Below are positions 8,955-18,550 of a stretch of DNA of 55,585 bases, piece by piece. Origin of the DNA: Acinetobacter geminorum (GTDB lineage Bacteria; Pseudomonadota; Gammaproteobacteria; Pseudomonadales; Moraxellaceae); the NCBI RefSeq assembly GCF_013009345.1, contig NZ_JABELE010000019.1:1-55585 (forward strand). The letters are read 5' to 3'. The first letter of the stretch is position 1; each line of letters opens with the position of its first letter. The translations under genes were made by a program, and so were the position numbers. The notes beneath the pieces were generated by a model. It was not told where the DNA came from, did not search any database, and worked only from the letters and a program-made list of their open reading frames with translations.

Positions 8955-11900
8955 GATTTATGCTCCTGAGTGTTTATGGTTTTTGGTTTGTACTTAAAGA
9001 TACTACGAATCCACACATAGAATACAGGGATAAAGAAGATACCTAAGAACGTTGCACTGAGTACGCCACCGAGTACACCGTAACCAACAGAGTGCTGACT
9101 TCCAGCACCTGCACCTGTTGAAAGGGCAAGCGGAAGTACACCGAAACCGAAGGCAAGGGTAGTCATGATAATTGGGCGTAAACGCATTTTTGCAGCATGT
9201 AAAGTTGCATCAATGAGGTCTTCACCTTTTTCCTGCAACTCTTTTGCGAACTCAACAATCAAGATCGCATTTTTTGCAGAAAGACCGATGACCGCGATCA
9301 TCGCTACCTGGAAGTAAATGTTATTTGAGAGATTTGGATCTCCTTTAATAATCATACCCAAGTAAGTTAATACGATTGCACCAATAATACCGAGTGGTAC
9401 CACAAGTAAAACCGAGAACGGAATAGACCAGCTTTCATACAATGCAGCCAAGCAAAGGAAAACGATTAACAATGAAAGTGCATATAAGAATGGAGCTTGA
9501 GCACCAGACTCACGTTCTTCAAGTGATAAACCTGTCCATTCATAGTCGAAACCTTGTAAGCCCATAGATGGTAACTTAGCAATAATTTCTTCCATCGCTT
9601 TCATTGAGTCACCAGAGCTCACGCCAGGTGCAGGTGTACCTTGAATGTTAACCGATGACACGCCGTTATAACGTTCAAGACGTGGAGAACCATACGTCCA
9701 TTCGCCAGTAGCAAATGCAGAGAACGGTACCATTTCGCCTTTGTTATTACGTACATACCACTTGTTTAAGTCTTCAGGCATCATACGGCTACCCGCATCA
9801 CCTTGAACATAAACTTTTTTCACACGTCCACGGTCAACGAAATCGTTAATGTATGAGCCACCCCATGCAATACGCATCGTATTGTTAATGTCGGCAATGC
9901 TAACGCCCATGGCACCAGCTTGAGCCTGATCTACATTAATTTGATACTGAGGTGTATCTTCTTGTCCATTAGGACGTACCCCTACAAGACGTTTATCTTG
10001 TGAAGCCAAACCTAAAATTGCATTACGTGCGGCAATAAGTTTCTCATGACCTTGACCACTTGAATCTTTAAGTTGCAAGTTGAATCCGGCTGTTACACCG
10101 AGTTCAGGCATAGCTGGAAGCTGTAATGGCATGATGTAAGATGCGTCTTTAACGATCATGTTCAATGCCATACCACGCTGAATCAACGCGCCAATTTGAG
10201 TTTCTGGTGAAGTACGTTCACTCCAGTCTTTCAATTTAACGAAGCCAATACCAGCATTTTGACCAACACCTGTGAATGAGAAACCTGAAACTGTAAAAAT
10301 AGATTCCACAGTATCTTTTTCATTCATGAAGAAGTTTGTCATGGTGTCAATCACTTTACCTGTACGGTCAAGCGTTGCATTTGGCGGTAATTGAACAAGG
10401 GTCATTACCACACCCTGATCTTCTTCTGGTAAGAATGAAGATGGGAGTTTCTGGAACAAGAACACTAATAAAGCAATAACTACAGCGTAAAGTACGCCAG
10501 AGAAGATTTTGCCCTTAAGCATGCGGCTAACACCATTTTGGTAGCTATGCGACATACGGTCAAAACCATTGTTAAAGCCTCTAAAGAAACGAGCAAAAAT
10601 ATTATTGCTTGGTGCTTTGTTAGGATCATGCTGTTTTAAAATGGTCGCACAAAGTGCCGGTGTAAATGTTAATGCAACAATTAACGATAGAACCATTGCT
10701 GTTACAAGGGTAATCGAGAATTGACGGTAAATTACACCAGTGGTACCACCAAAGAATGCCATTGGTACGAATACAGCTGTTAATACGCTCGTGATACCAA
10801 TTAACGCGCCAGAAATCTGTTGCATTGATCGTGACGTCGCCGTGACCGGATCGGTATGCTCTTCACTCATAACACGTTCGACGTTTTCCACTACAACGAT
10901 GGCGTCATCGACCAAAAGACCAATTGCCAATACCATGGCGAACATGGTTAAGGTGTTAATTGAAAAGCCAAAGATATTAATAACAGCGAATGTACCCAAT
11001 ACAACAACAGGTACAGCAAGTGTTGGAATAATCGTTGCACGCCAGTTCTGCAAGAACAAGAACATGACAATGAATACCAAAATTACTGCTTCAATTAATG
11101 TGTGTACGACACTTTCAATTGAAAGACGAATAAATGGGGTCGTGTCATAAGCCAGTTTGTCTTCAAGACCCGCTGGATAGTTCTTGCGTAGTTCAGATAA
11201 ACGTTGCTCAACAGCTTCTGCTGTGTCAAGTGCGTTGGCACCAGTTGCAATTTTAATTGCAAGACCACCAGCAGGTTTACCATTAAACTTCGAATCGAAC
11301 TGGTAGTTATCAGAACCTAACTCTACACGTGCAACATCTTTTAAACGAACCTCAGCACCAGATGCTGTGTTCTTTAAGAAGATATTTTTAAACTGTTCAG
11401 GTGTTTGCAACAAACTTTGAGCATTCACTGTTGCGTTAAGCACTTGACCTTGTACCGCTGGTGCACCACCTAACTGGCCTACAGCAACTTGTGAGTTTTG
11501 CGCTTGTAAAGCTGTCGCAATATCACTAGGAGTAAGCTGATAACTGGTTAACTTAGCTGGATCAAGCCAAATACGCATCGCGTATGAACCACCAAAGACT
11601 GTTACCTCACCCACACCAGCAACACGGCTCAGTGGTTCTTTAATTGATGAGTTTACATAGTCTTTAATGTCTGAGTCAGAAAGGCTGTTATCTGGAGAGT
11701 AAAATGCAATAACTTGCAAGAAGCTTGCACCAGATTTAGTTACTGTTACACCTTGACGTTGTACATCTTCAGGTAAAAGTGCAGTTGCAGATTGCAGTTT
11801 GTTTTGAACCTGAACCTGTGCAATATCTGGATCAATACCTTGTTGAAAGTTTAATTCAATAGAGGCCTGACCGTTACCAGCACTGTTAGAAGAGATATAA

Positions 11901-12127
11901 CGTAAACCATCTAGACCATTCATTTGTTGTTCAATGATCTGGGTTACGGTATTTTCAACAGTTTCAGCCGATGCACCAGGGTAAGTTGCAGCAATAGTAA
12001 CTGTCGGTGGTGCAATCGTCGGATACTGTGCAATAGGCATTTTTGTTAGCGTGAGAATACCCGCCAACATAATGACTAATGCAATCACCCACGCAAAAAT
12101 GGGGCGATGAATAAAAAATTGTGCCAT
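8951..12127 (-). CDS. adeJ: RND efflux transporter AdeJ of the AdeIJK pump
   Basis: HAE1-type RND permease of 1058 residues, which pumps drugs, dyes and probably fatty acids from the inner membrane and periplasm using the proton gradient. The N terminus is the first membrane helix (RPIFAWVIALVIMLAGILTL). The proton relay aspartates sit in GLLVDDAIVVVENVE of helix 4 (about 407-408) and the second-half counterpart is IGLSAKNAILIVEFAKE. Two large periplasmic porter/docking regions follow helices 1 and 7, as in AcrB. It starts 12 bp after adeI and overlaps adeK, so the three are one transcript. Confidence 0.97.
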   Translation of the reverse strand: MAQFFIHRPIFAWVIALVIMLAGILTLTKMPIAQYPTIAPPTVTIAATYPGASAETVENTVTQIIEQQMNGLDGLRYISSNSAGNGQASIELNFQQGIDPDIAQVQVQNKLQSATALLPEDVQRQGVTVTKSGASFLQVIAFYSPDNSLSDSDIKDYVNSSIKEPLSRVAGVGEVTVFGGSYAMRIWLDPAKLTSYQLTPSDIATALQAQNSQVAVGQLGGAPAVQGQVLNATVNAQSLLQTPEQFKNIFLKNTASGAEVRLKDVARVELGSDNYQFDSKFNGKPAGGLAIKIATGANALDTAEAVEQRLSELRKNYPAGLEDKLAYDTTPFIRLSIESVVHTLIEAVILVFIVMFLFLQNWRATIIPTLAVPVVVLGTFAVINIFGFSINTLTMFAMVLAIGLLVDDAIVVVENVERVMSEEHTDPVTATSRSMQQISGALIGITSVLTAVFVPMAFFGGTTGVIYRQFSITLVTAMVLSLIVALTFTPALCATILKQHDPNKAPSNNIFARFFRGFNNGFDRMSHSYQNGVSRMLKGKIFSGVLYAVVIALLVFLFQKLPSSFLPEEDQGVVMTLVQLPPNATLDRTGKVIDTMTNFFMNEKDTVESIFTVSGFSFTGVGQNAGIGFVKLKDWSERTSPETQIGALIQRGMALNMIVKDASYIMPLQLPAMPELGVTAGFNLQLKDSSGQGHEKLIAARNAILGLASQDKRLVGVRPNGQEDTPQYQINVDQAQAGAMGVSIADINNTMRIAWGGSYINDFVDRGRVKKVYVQGDAGSRMMPEDLNKWYVRNNKGEMVPFSAFATGEWTYGSPRLERYNGVSSVNIQGTPAPGVSSGDSMKAMEEIIAKLPSMGLQGFDYEWTGLSLEERESGAQAPFLYALSLLIVFLCLAALYESWSIPFSVLLVVPLGIIGAIVLTYLGMIIKGDPNLSNNIYFQVAMIAVIGLSAKNAILIVEFAKELQEKGEDLIDATLHAAKMRLRPIIMTTLAFGFGVLPLALSTGAGAGSQHSVGYGVLGGVLSATFLGIFFIPVFYVWIRSIFKYKPKTINTQEHKS

Positions 12128-12139
12128 TCAATCTACCCC

Positions 12140-13387
12140 TTATGCATTAGATGCTTTCTGTTCTGCTTGAGGTTTACCTGATTGAGCCGGTTTTGTCGCA
12201 TTTGGAGCTGCACCTTGTGGATTCGCTGGTTGAGCTTGGTAAGGTTTTGCTGAAACTTCTTGCCCTTCTTTCACTTTGGCAACACCATCAACAATCACTT
12301 TATCACCAGCTTTAAGACCGTTAGTCACAATCCAGTTTTGTCCTTGAACACCAGAGGTTTCAACAGGACGACTCTCAACAGCACCTTTGGCATTAACAAG
12401 CATTGCTACAGCTTGACCTGTAGGTAAACGCGTAATTGCAGCTTGAGGAATCAGGTAAGCATTAGGAACTACACCTTGAACAATCTGTGCAGTGGTATAC
12501 ATGCCTGGAAGTAACAGATGATTCGGGTTCGAGAATACGGCACGTAGAGTAATCGTTCCTGTATCCTGGTTCACAGAAGCATCAGAGAAAGCAAGTTGTC
12601 CTTCGATTGGGTAAGTTGAACCATCTTCGAGCTTCAATTTTACTTTCGTGTTGTTACTATTGTTTAAACTACCTTTGCTAAGTTGTTGACGTAAACGTAA
12701 TAACTCGGCACTAGACTGGTTAATGTCAACATAGATTGGATCTAACTGTTGAATCGTCACTAACGGATCAGTTTGGTTTGCAGTGACTAAAGCACCGGCT
12801 GTTACAGAAGAACGTCCAGACTGACCAGAAATTGGTGAGCGAATTGTAGAGTAGCCAAGATCAACATTTGCATTCGTTACTTGAGCTTTTGCTGCAGAAA
12901 CTTGTGCTTCGGCAACATTAACCTGACCAAGTAAGTCGTCATATTCTTGTTTAGACACAGCATTACTCGAAACAAGCTGTTTATAACGGTTTAACTTAGT
13001 ACGTAGTGAAGCTAGATTTGCCTGTTGTTGTAAAAGGGTAGCCTTTGCATTTTCAAGCGTTGCACGGTTAGTTCGAGAATCGAGCTCATAAAGAGCTTGT
13101 CCTTCACGAACATAACTTCCTTCAGCAAACAAGCGCTTTAAAATCACACCACTTGTTTGAGGACGAACTTCAGAAATTTGATATGCTGAAGTACGGCCGG
13201 AAAGTTCAACGCTTTGTTCAACACTTTGTGGTTGAGCAACAATAACACCTACTTCTGCAGGCGGCATTTTCTGAGCAGCAGCAGCTTGCTGTTTCTCATC
13301 GGAGCCTTTGCTACAACCAACAAGTGCGATACTTGTTGCTAATGCGCAAGCAGTAAGGGCAGGAGCCCAAAGCTTAGCCGACATCAT
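12140..13387 (-). CDS. adeI: Periplasmic adaptor AdeI of the AdeIJK pump
   Basis: Membrane fusion protein of 415 residues. The signal peptide ends in a lipobox (IALVGC), so it is a lipid-anchored periplasmic adaptor. Next come the beta-barrel/lipoyl segment (LFAEGSYVREGQALYELD), an alpha-hairpin rich in Ala/Gln, the returning lipoyl strand (STIRSPISGQSGRSSV), and a Pro/Ala/Gln-rich low-complexity tail. It bridges AdeJ and AdeK. A GAGGTGG site precedes the start. The gene lies only 24 bp after the PAP2 gene, so its promoter is probably the one upstream of that gene. Confidence 0.96.
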   Translation of the reverse strand: MMSAKLWAPALTACALATSIALVGCSKGSDEKQQAAAAQKMPPAEVGVIVAQPQSVEQSVELSGRTSAYQISEVRPQTSGVILKRLFAEGSYVREGQALYELDSRTNRATLENAKATLLQQQANLASLRTKLNRYKQLVSSNAVSKQEYDDLLGQVNVAEAQVSAAKAQVTNANVDLGYSTIRSPISGQSGRSSVTAGALVTANQTDPLVTIQQLDPIYVDINQSSAELLRLRQQLSKGSLNNSNNTKVKLKLEDGSTYPIEGQLAFSDASVNQDTGTITLRAVFSNPNHLLLPGMYTTAQIVQGVVPNAYLIPQAAITRLPTGQAVAMLVNAKGAVESRPVETSGVQGQNWIVTNGLKAGDKVIVDGVAKVKEGQEVSAKPYQAQPANPQGAAPNATKPAQSGKPQAEQKASNA

Positions 13388-13411
13388 TGTTCCACCTCGT
13401 TTAGATAAAAT

Positions 13412-14038
13412 CTAAAAATATATTTGTTTTCTACTTAACCTACTTTGTGTTTGTAATAACCAGAGCCAAAGCAGTGCAATCCAAATAAAACCTATGCCCC
13501 AACCGGCGAGTACATCTGTTGGAAAATGAACTCCAGCATATATTCTTGAAAGCCCCATACAGATAAACCAAAGACAGGAAATCAAAATGATATAAGGAGA
13601 GTTATTGTTGGGCTTATGGCATAACATTATCATTGCCATACAAGCCAGTGTTGATGCATAAACACTATGTGCACTTGGGAACGATGCACCATAACTTTCG
13701 ACAATATGATACGCCAGTGGAGGTCTTGGACGGTCAACACACCACTTGAGTAGCCAACCCGTGATGATACTGCCAAGAACACCCACGCTAATGAAAATAA
13801 CAGTAATGTATTTTTTATACCATGCTTGATATATACACACCAATAAGGATAAAAAACATACAAAAGGCATACCACCTACACGTGCTAGAAAGGTCGTAAT
13901 AGAGTTAAGATAATCTGATCGATTTTCACTCAATATTTGAACGGTGAGAAGATCCAAAGATTGAAGTCTTGGTACAAAAAGACCAAGAACACCTAATCCT
14001 AAAAAAATACAACCAATAAAAAGCAATAAATAGGGCAT
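13412..14038 (-). CDS. PAP2-family membrane phosphatase
   Basis: 208 residues with about five or six membrane helices. The three phosphatase motifs are present in order: K-x5-RP as KWCVDRPRPP, PSAH as SFPSAHSVYA, and SR-x5-H-x3-D as SRIYAGVHFPTDV. Members dephosphorylate membrane lipid phosphates such as undecaprenyl diphosphate, phosphatidylglycerol phosphate or phosphatidate; which one applies here cannot be told. It has an AAAGG ribosome site and leads directly into adeI after 24 bp, so it is the first gene of the pump operon, which links lipid metabolism with the AdeIJK pump. Confidence 0.93.
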   Translation of the reverse strand: MPYLLLFIGCIFLGLGVLGLFVPRLQSLDLLTVQILSENRSDYLNSITTFLARVGGMPFVCFLSLLVCIYQAWYKKYITVIFISVGVLGSIITGWLLKWCVDRPRPPLAYHIVESYGASFPSAHSVYASTLACMAMIMLCHKPNNNSPYIILISCLWFICMGLSRIYAGVHFPTDVLAGWGIGFIWIALLWLWLLQTQSRLSRKQIYF

Positions 14039-14085
14039 GTATATACCTTTGCTTGTTCAAGCAGTGTCTACTACTGAAAGCCGTT

Positions 14086-14117
14086 AAAAGTGTACTTGCC
14101 AGTACACTTTTTTTCAA
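14086..14117 (-). promoter_or_regulatory. Promoter with overlapping palindromic operator for pap2-adeIJK
   Basis: On the minus strand TTGAAA (14112-14117) is followed by a 17-bp spacer and TACACT (14089-14094), a good sigma-70 match, about 50 bp upstream of the PAP2 start. A perfect inverted repeat with 11-bp arms (AAAAGTGTACT at 14086-14096 and its complement at 14101-14111, spacer TGCC) covers the spacer and the -10 box, the usual position for a repressor. The TetR-type regulator AdeN is known to repress adeIJK and is encoded elsewhere; that this is its site is inference. The repeat could instead, or also, act as a terminator for the gene ending at 14222. Confidence 0.65.
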
Positions 14118-14221
14118 GCCTGATAGATCATCGTAAATTCATTTTGAAAAATTTTTAACATTTGGAAAAACAATCACAACAAAATTGACGAAAATCACAT
14201 TTTGTGTACAAAGCAAAATTC

Positions 14222-16282
14222 TTAGTGGTCTGCTTTTTTTCCGTTATTTGTTGAAGTGTTTTCTTCAAGTTCTAATGGTTGTTTTGGTGGCCAGAAAAAA
14301 TCGCTTGGGCGAGTTAGAAAATGAGTCATGACCAATTTGGCTAAAGGTTTCCATTGTTCAAAGCGAACTCGACGGGCCCGTAGTGCTACAATAATCGTTA
14401 AGGTAAAACTCACAAATAAGTTGGTGAGACCAATACATAGCACACCGAGAAACGACACGATAATCAGACCAATATCTGGACTGCCATTAATAGTCATTAA
14501 ACCTTGTATAAAGTTAGCTGATGCAAAGGCAATATGGCGAATATCTAGAGGTAGGCCTAAAATAAAGCCAATAGTTCCCATACTTCCTAGCATTACACCA
14601 AACAGGAAATTACCTGCGAGAGCTCCTAAATTACGTTCAATATATTCTGCAAAACGGTTCAGACGCTCTTGTCCAAATAAATTCCGTAAACGTTGGTGTG
14701 CTTTTAGACGCGGGCCGACTTTTCGGTAAACAGCCATGTTGTCAAAGTATCCTGCAATGAGACCTGACAAAAACAGACATACTCCAGCAATTGCTGCATG
14801 TGGAACTGCTAGTGAAGTAAAGGGGTTTAGACTGTGTAGAAGATAAGTTGCTTTAGTATGGGTTAATAACGGTTCATCAAGGTAAAATTGCCAAGCAAAA
14901 GTAATGAGTGCAGCAGTAGGAATCGCAATTGAAATATTACCCAAAATAGCAATAAATTGCGTTCGGATGATATTAATAATAAGCGCCGCTAACTCCGCAA
15001 TTTGAGCTGTTTTAGAGCCTTTACGTTGCTGTACTGTTGCAGCAAGAGCCGCCGCTGTCATAGCTGGTTGCTTAGTCGCAACTGTAAAATGCAGAACATG
15101 AATCAGAATGAAACCTAGCGAATAGTTCATACTGAACGTAAAGGCTTGCATGAGCGGTGCCATTGTCATTCTTGCAGCAAGAATTTTTAAAGATGCCATA
15201 AAGGCAATAATGACACCTGCACCAGCAGCAGCTTTATACATTCCCCAAAAGCCTTTGGTATCTGTACTTACGTAATGTTCACCTGTTCGGCTAGCATTTT
15301 CAGTCACTTGAAAGGCAATGAGTTCACTAGTCGTACTGAGTAATGAGCGAACACTTTTTTCGCTGTAATGTGCCTTGGTTAAATCGGAAATAAGATGTCC
15401 TAAAGAAACATATTTTCCTTTAGTGTTATCTACGACTAGATAAAGTAATAATTCAATTCGATCAAGACATTGTTCAAGTAATGACAATAAATAAGTCAAA
15501 CTTAAACTAACACCAATTCTTTTGGTCGCACGACGAATCTTTAAAACGACATCCCGACATTGTTCCAACATAACAAATGCTTGTGATGCATCAGGAGGAG
15601 CAATAACTGCAATCTCATGATCAGAATGTTCTTGTTTCTTATATTTTTCTATGAACTCAATAATTTCACGGTTCTGAACTAAAAATGGCGACTCATATTC
15701 TGTTAATTCTGGCTGAGCGTTAATAAATTCGGGATAAAGACCAATTCCACTAATTCGATAAGATAAAACTGTAATGGCTTTAATCATTTCACTTTGAATG
15801 ACTAACTTATCTTCGACATTACTCTGGCTTTGCCCAATAAGACTAAATAAATTTGCCCAATCTTCATCATCAATATTATTGAGCCAGATTTTGTCACTCT
15901 CTAGATAGAAAATTTTTCCAATTAATATTTTGAGTTGGCTAGAGTCTTCGATTAACGGTAAAAAATGTGCTCCGAGTCTTTGCCCAAGCTGGTTCCAGAA
16001 ACCATCTAAAGACAAGATTCCGCTATCGGCATATAAACTAACTTGTTTATAGCGATTAATTAAACGTAATAAAAAAGTTTGTAGTAAAAAGGGCGCTGTA
16101 GGTGTGCGTAAAAGGCTTTCAATTAAAGCCTGTATTTTTTTCTTAATTTCATCCGTATCTTGTGGGTTGGATGGTCGGATGGCATTGACGAGTTCAATCA
16201 GTAGATTTTCATCAATGACAGCTTGAGGATCCTCAAGCTGCTTCTCTATTTTTAAAAAATGATCTGAAAAATTTATATGCAT
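14222..16282 (-). CDS. Polytopic membrane protein of the SpecificRecomb/Gcr family
   Basis: 686 residues from ATG 16282; a TTG two codons earlier is possible. The sequence matches the family named site-specific recombinase (Gcr of Neisseria), from general resemblance in length and layout. It shows no tyrosine or serine recombinase catalytic motif. The N-terminal half (about 1-330) is soluble and helical. The C-terminal half has at least six long hydrophobic segments, for example GVIIAFMASLKILAA, IAIPTAALITFAW, AIAGVCLFLSGLIAGYF and IGLTNLFVSFTLTIIVAL. It starts about 14 bp after ispB on the same strand, so the two are likely an operon. The recombinase label is doubtful; the true function is unknown. 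Confidence 0.82.
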   Translation of the reverse strand: MHINFSDHFLKIEKQLEDPQAVIDENLLIELVNAIRPSNPQDTDEIKKKIQALIESLLRTPTAPFLLQTFLLRLINRYKQVSLYADSGILSLDGFWNQLGQRLGAHFLPLIEDSSQLKILIGKIFYLESDKIWLNNIDDEDWANLFSLIGQSQSNVEDKLVIQSEMIKAITVLSYRISGIGLYPEFINAQPELTEYESPFLVQNREIIEFIEKYKKQEHSDHEIAVIAPPDASQAFVMLEQCRDVVLKIRRATKRIGVSLSLTYLLSLLEQCLDRIELLLYLVVDNTKGKYVSLGHLISDLTKAHYSEKSVRSLLSTTSELIAFQVTENASRTGEHYVSTDTKGFWGMYKAAAGAGVIIAFMASLKILAARMTMAPLMQAFTFSMNYSLGFILIHVLHFTVATKQPAMTAAALAATVQQRKGSKTAQIAELAALIINIIRTQFIAILGNISIAIPTAALITFAWQFYLDEPLLTHTKATYLLHSLNPFTSLAVPHAAIAGVCLFLSGLIAGYFDNMAVYRKVGPRLKAHQRLRNLFGQERLNRFAEYIERNLGALAGNFLFGVMLGSMGTIGFILGLPLDIRHIAFASANFIQGLMTINGSPDIGLIIVSFLGVLCIGLTNLFVSFTLTIIVALRARRVRFEQWKPLAKLVMTHFLTRPSDFFWPPKQPLELEENTSTNNGKKADH

Positions 16283-16296
16283 AGGCAAAATAATAT

Positions 16297-17274
16297 CTAT
16301 TGTATTCGATGTAACGCAAGCTGAGTTAAGTTAATCAAAGCCTGACGATACGGTGTATCGGGTAGGTTTGATAAAGCTTGCAGTGCTGCTTCTGTTTCTT
16401 CTTGGGCACGTTGGTTGCAATAATCTAAAGCACCAGACTTCTGTACAATTTCGATGACCTGAGATAGTTGGTCTACTCCACCAGTTGCGATACTGCGACG
16501 AATTATCACATGCTCTTCACCTGTTGAGCGTGCTAATGCAGAAATTAACGGTAAAGTTGGCTTACCTTCCATTAAATCATCCCCAATATTTTTACCTAAT
16601 GTTTCAGCATCAGATGTGTAGTCTAAAATATCATCAATAATTTGGAATGCATTACCAAAATGACCGGCAAACAATCTTAATGGTTCACGGTACGCTTCTT
16701 GCCCCGCCAAAATAGCAGCACCTTCTGTAGCCAGCTCAAACAGGCGAGACGTTTTACCATGAATAATTTTTAAATAAGTTTCTTCAGTTGTATCTGGTTG
16801 ATGCTGCGATTGAAGTTGTAATACTTCACCTTCAGCAATTTCACATGTACCTGTTGAAAAGTCTTTTAATAAAGTCATGTTGTTTAAATCGACCAGTAAA
16901 TCAAATGCACGAGCAATCAGGAAGTCACCGACTAAAACGGCTGTCTGATTGTTCCATGTTGCATTTGCTGTAGGACGACCACGACGAAGCCCAGATTCAT
17001 CTACCACATCATCATGGACTAGTGTCGCGGTATGCAGCATTTCAATGATTGCAGCTAAACGCTGTGCATTTGCCATGTTATCTAAACCACAAGCACGTGC
17101 TGCAAGTAAACACATGATTGGGCGCATACGTTTTCCGCCAGCTTCAACTACATGTTTGCTGACAGACATGACTAAACCGACTTTTGAGCTAATTCCTTCA
17201 TTAATCAAGTGATCCATCGCAGCAAAGTCTGAGGCAACAGGCGCAAGAATGTCTTGCTTGAAATCGATGACCAT
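16297..17274 (-). CDS. ispB: Long-chain polyprenyl diphosphate synthase (octaprenyl/nonaprenyl type)
   Basis: 325 residues. The two aspartate-rich motifs are LVHDDVVDESGLRRGRP and FQIIDDILDY, which bind Mg-diphosphate of the allylic substrate and isopentenyl diphosphate. A GGKRMRP segment near residue 50 is the usual substrate-binding loop. It makes the side chain of ubiquinone. Acinetobacter mainly has ubiquinone-9, so the product may be nonaprenyl rather than octaprenyl diphosphate (inference). It is divergent from rplU, the arrangement seen in many gammaproteobacteria. Confidence 0.93.
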   Translation of the reverse strand: MVIDFKQDILAPVASDFAAMDHLINEGISSKVGLVMSVSKHVVEAGGKRMRPIMCLLAARACGLDNMANAQRLAAIIEMLHTATLVHDDVVDESGLRRGRPTANATWNNQTAVLVGDFLIARAFDLLVDLNNMTLLKDFSTGTCEIAEGEVLQLQSQHQPDTTEETYLKIIHGKTSRLFELATEGAAILAGQEAYREPLRLFAGHFGNAFQIIDDILDYTSDAETLGKNIGDDLMEGKPTLPLISALARSTGEEHVIIRRSIATGGVDQLSQVIEIVQKSGALDYCNQRAQEETEAALQALSNLPDTPYRQALINLTQLALHRIQ

Positions 17275-17597
17275 ATGAAGAAAAACCCCGTATTGGTAGA
17301 TAAGTGGCGTTAGTGTATCAATTAAAGATGTGTTGCATAGGTTAACAAGTGGCTGATATTAATCATTTCTATTGTCTTTTAGCGTTCTTTGTTCTTTATT
17401 TAAGCAAAATACGATATTTCCGGCAAAACAATAAATTTAATGACATCAGCATTAATACAACTTGTTCTTGACGCAATTTGTGTCTGGAACTGTATTTTAA
17501 TTTTCATTCAGAATCAATGAAAACTGCTAAATTCGAGTCCAAGCTGTTTGATTTTGTAAGAATAGGGGAGCATGCTTTGCTGATATATAGAAAATAC
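17275..17597. other. Intergenic region between ispB and rplU
   Basis: Divergent, AT-rich spacer that must hold the ispB promoter on the minus strand and reaches the rplU promoter at 17598. No ORF, RNA gene or clear repeat was recognised. Confidence 0.5.
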
Positions 17598-17626
17598 TTG
17601 TCGTTTGATCAAATTTCACTTAAAAT
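17598..17626 (+). promoter_or_regulatory. rplU-rpmA promoter
   Basis: TTGTCG (17598-17603), a 17-bp spacer and TAAAAT (17621-17626). This predicts a leader of about 80 bases before rplU. Confidence 0.6.
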
Positions 17627-17715
17627 CTGTCGCCTTGTATAACCCCAGTGGCGTTCGTTTTAAGATCGATATATCCCTTTATCGACACGACGACACGGGC
17701 TGATTGGAGTACATT

Positions 17716-18027
17716 ATGTACGCAGTAATCCAAAGCGGTGGTAAACAGCACCGTGTAGTTGAGGGTGAAACCCTTAAAGTTGAATTATTGAAAGCTGAAT
17801 CTGGTGCGACTATTACATTTGATGATGTATTAATGGTTGTAAACGGTGACAACATTCAAATCGGTGCTCCAGTTGTAGCTGGCGCTAAAGTAACTGCAGA
17901 AGTGATTGGTCATGGTCGTCACGACAAAATCCGCATTATCAAAATGCGTCGTCGTAAACACTACCGTAAACAACAAGGTCACCGTCAATGGTTCACTGAG
18001 TTGAAAATTACTGGTATTTCAGGCTAA
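17716..18027 (+). CDS. rplU: 50S ribosomal protein bL21
   Basis: 103 residues, [14 protein letters not shown] at the start and [16 protein letters not shown] near the end, both diagnostic of bL21, which binds 23S rRNA in the large subunit. ATG 17716 is chosen over the TTG at 17704 because GGAG lies 6 bases upstream and bL21 begins MYAV. It is 18 bp upstream of rpmA, the usual rplU-rpmA operon. Confidence 0.98.
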
Positions 18028-18045
18028 TCACGAGGAGTAAGAGAC

Positions 18046-18303
18046 ATGGCAACTAAAAAAGCCGGTGGATCGACGAAGAACGGTCGTGATTCAAACCCAA
18101 AAATGTTAGGTGTTAAAGTTTACGGCGGTCAAGCTGTAACTGCTGGTAACATCATCGTTCGTCAACGTGGTACAGAGTTCCACGCTGGTGCAAATGTTGG
18201 TATGGGCCGTGACCATACTTTATTTGCTACTGCTGACGGCGTAGTAAAATTCGAAGTGAAAGGTCAATTTGGCCGTCGCTACGTAAAAGTTGAAACTGTA
18301 TAA
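18046..18303 (+). CDS. rpmA: 50S ribosomal protein bL27
   Basis: 85 residues. MATKKAGGSTKNGRDSNPK is the typical N-terminal tail that reaches toward the peptidyl transferase centre. A GAGGAG ribosome site precedes it. There is no N-terminal cleavage extension of the Firmicutes type. Second gene of the rplU operon, ended by the hairpin at 18321. Confidence 0.98.
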   Translation: MATKKAGGSTKNGRDSNPKMLGVKVYGGQAVTAGNIIVRQRGTEFHAGANVGMGRDHTLFATADGVVKFEVKGQFGRRYVKVETV

Positions 18304-18320
18304 GTTTTAGCTCGAAAAAA

Positions 18321-18345
18321 GCCCACATTTTGTGGGCTTTTTTTA
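18321..18345 (+). terminator. Terminator of rplU-rpmA
   Basis: GCCCACA, TTT loop, TGTGGGC, then eight T. Confidence 0.92.
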
Positions 18346-18550
18346 TGGCATTTATTTTTATTCATCTTCATCATGATGAATGAAATTCTACAAACAACAT
18401 GAATAACATAACAAAATATCTTATTTTCTCAATGATTAGCACAGAGTTTGTCGGTTAATATGAGTCTTGAATTAAGAGCTTACTCAGTTTCATAACTTTA
18501 TAACTTTGAAAGAGAGTAAGTTGTCTTACAGCAACTAAAAAGGTGATGAC

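Noticed and set aside
10740..11150. 136-codon ORF on the plus strand
   Set aside because: Lies fully opposite adeJ; composition is that of an antisense shadow and no ribosome site is evident.
14222..16282. Mobile element called from the recombinase label
   Set aside because: No terminal repeats, no target duplication, no integrase or transposase motifs, and the protein is membrane-spanning.
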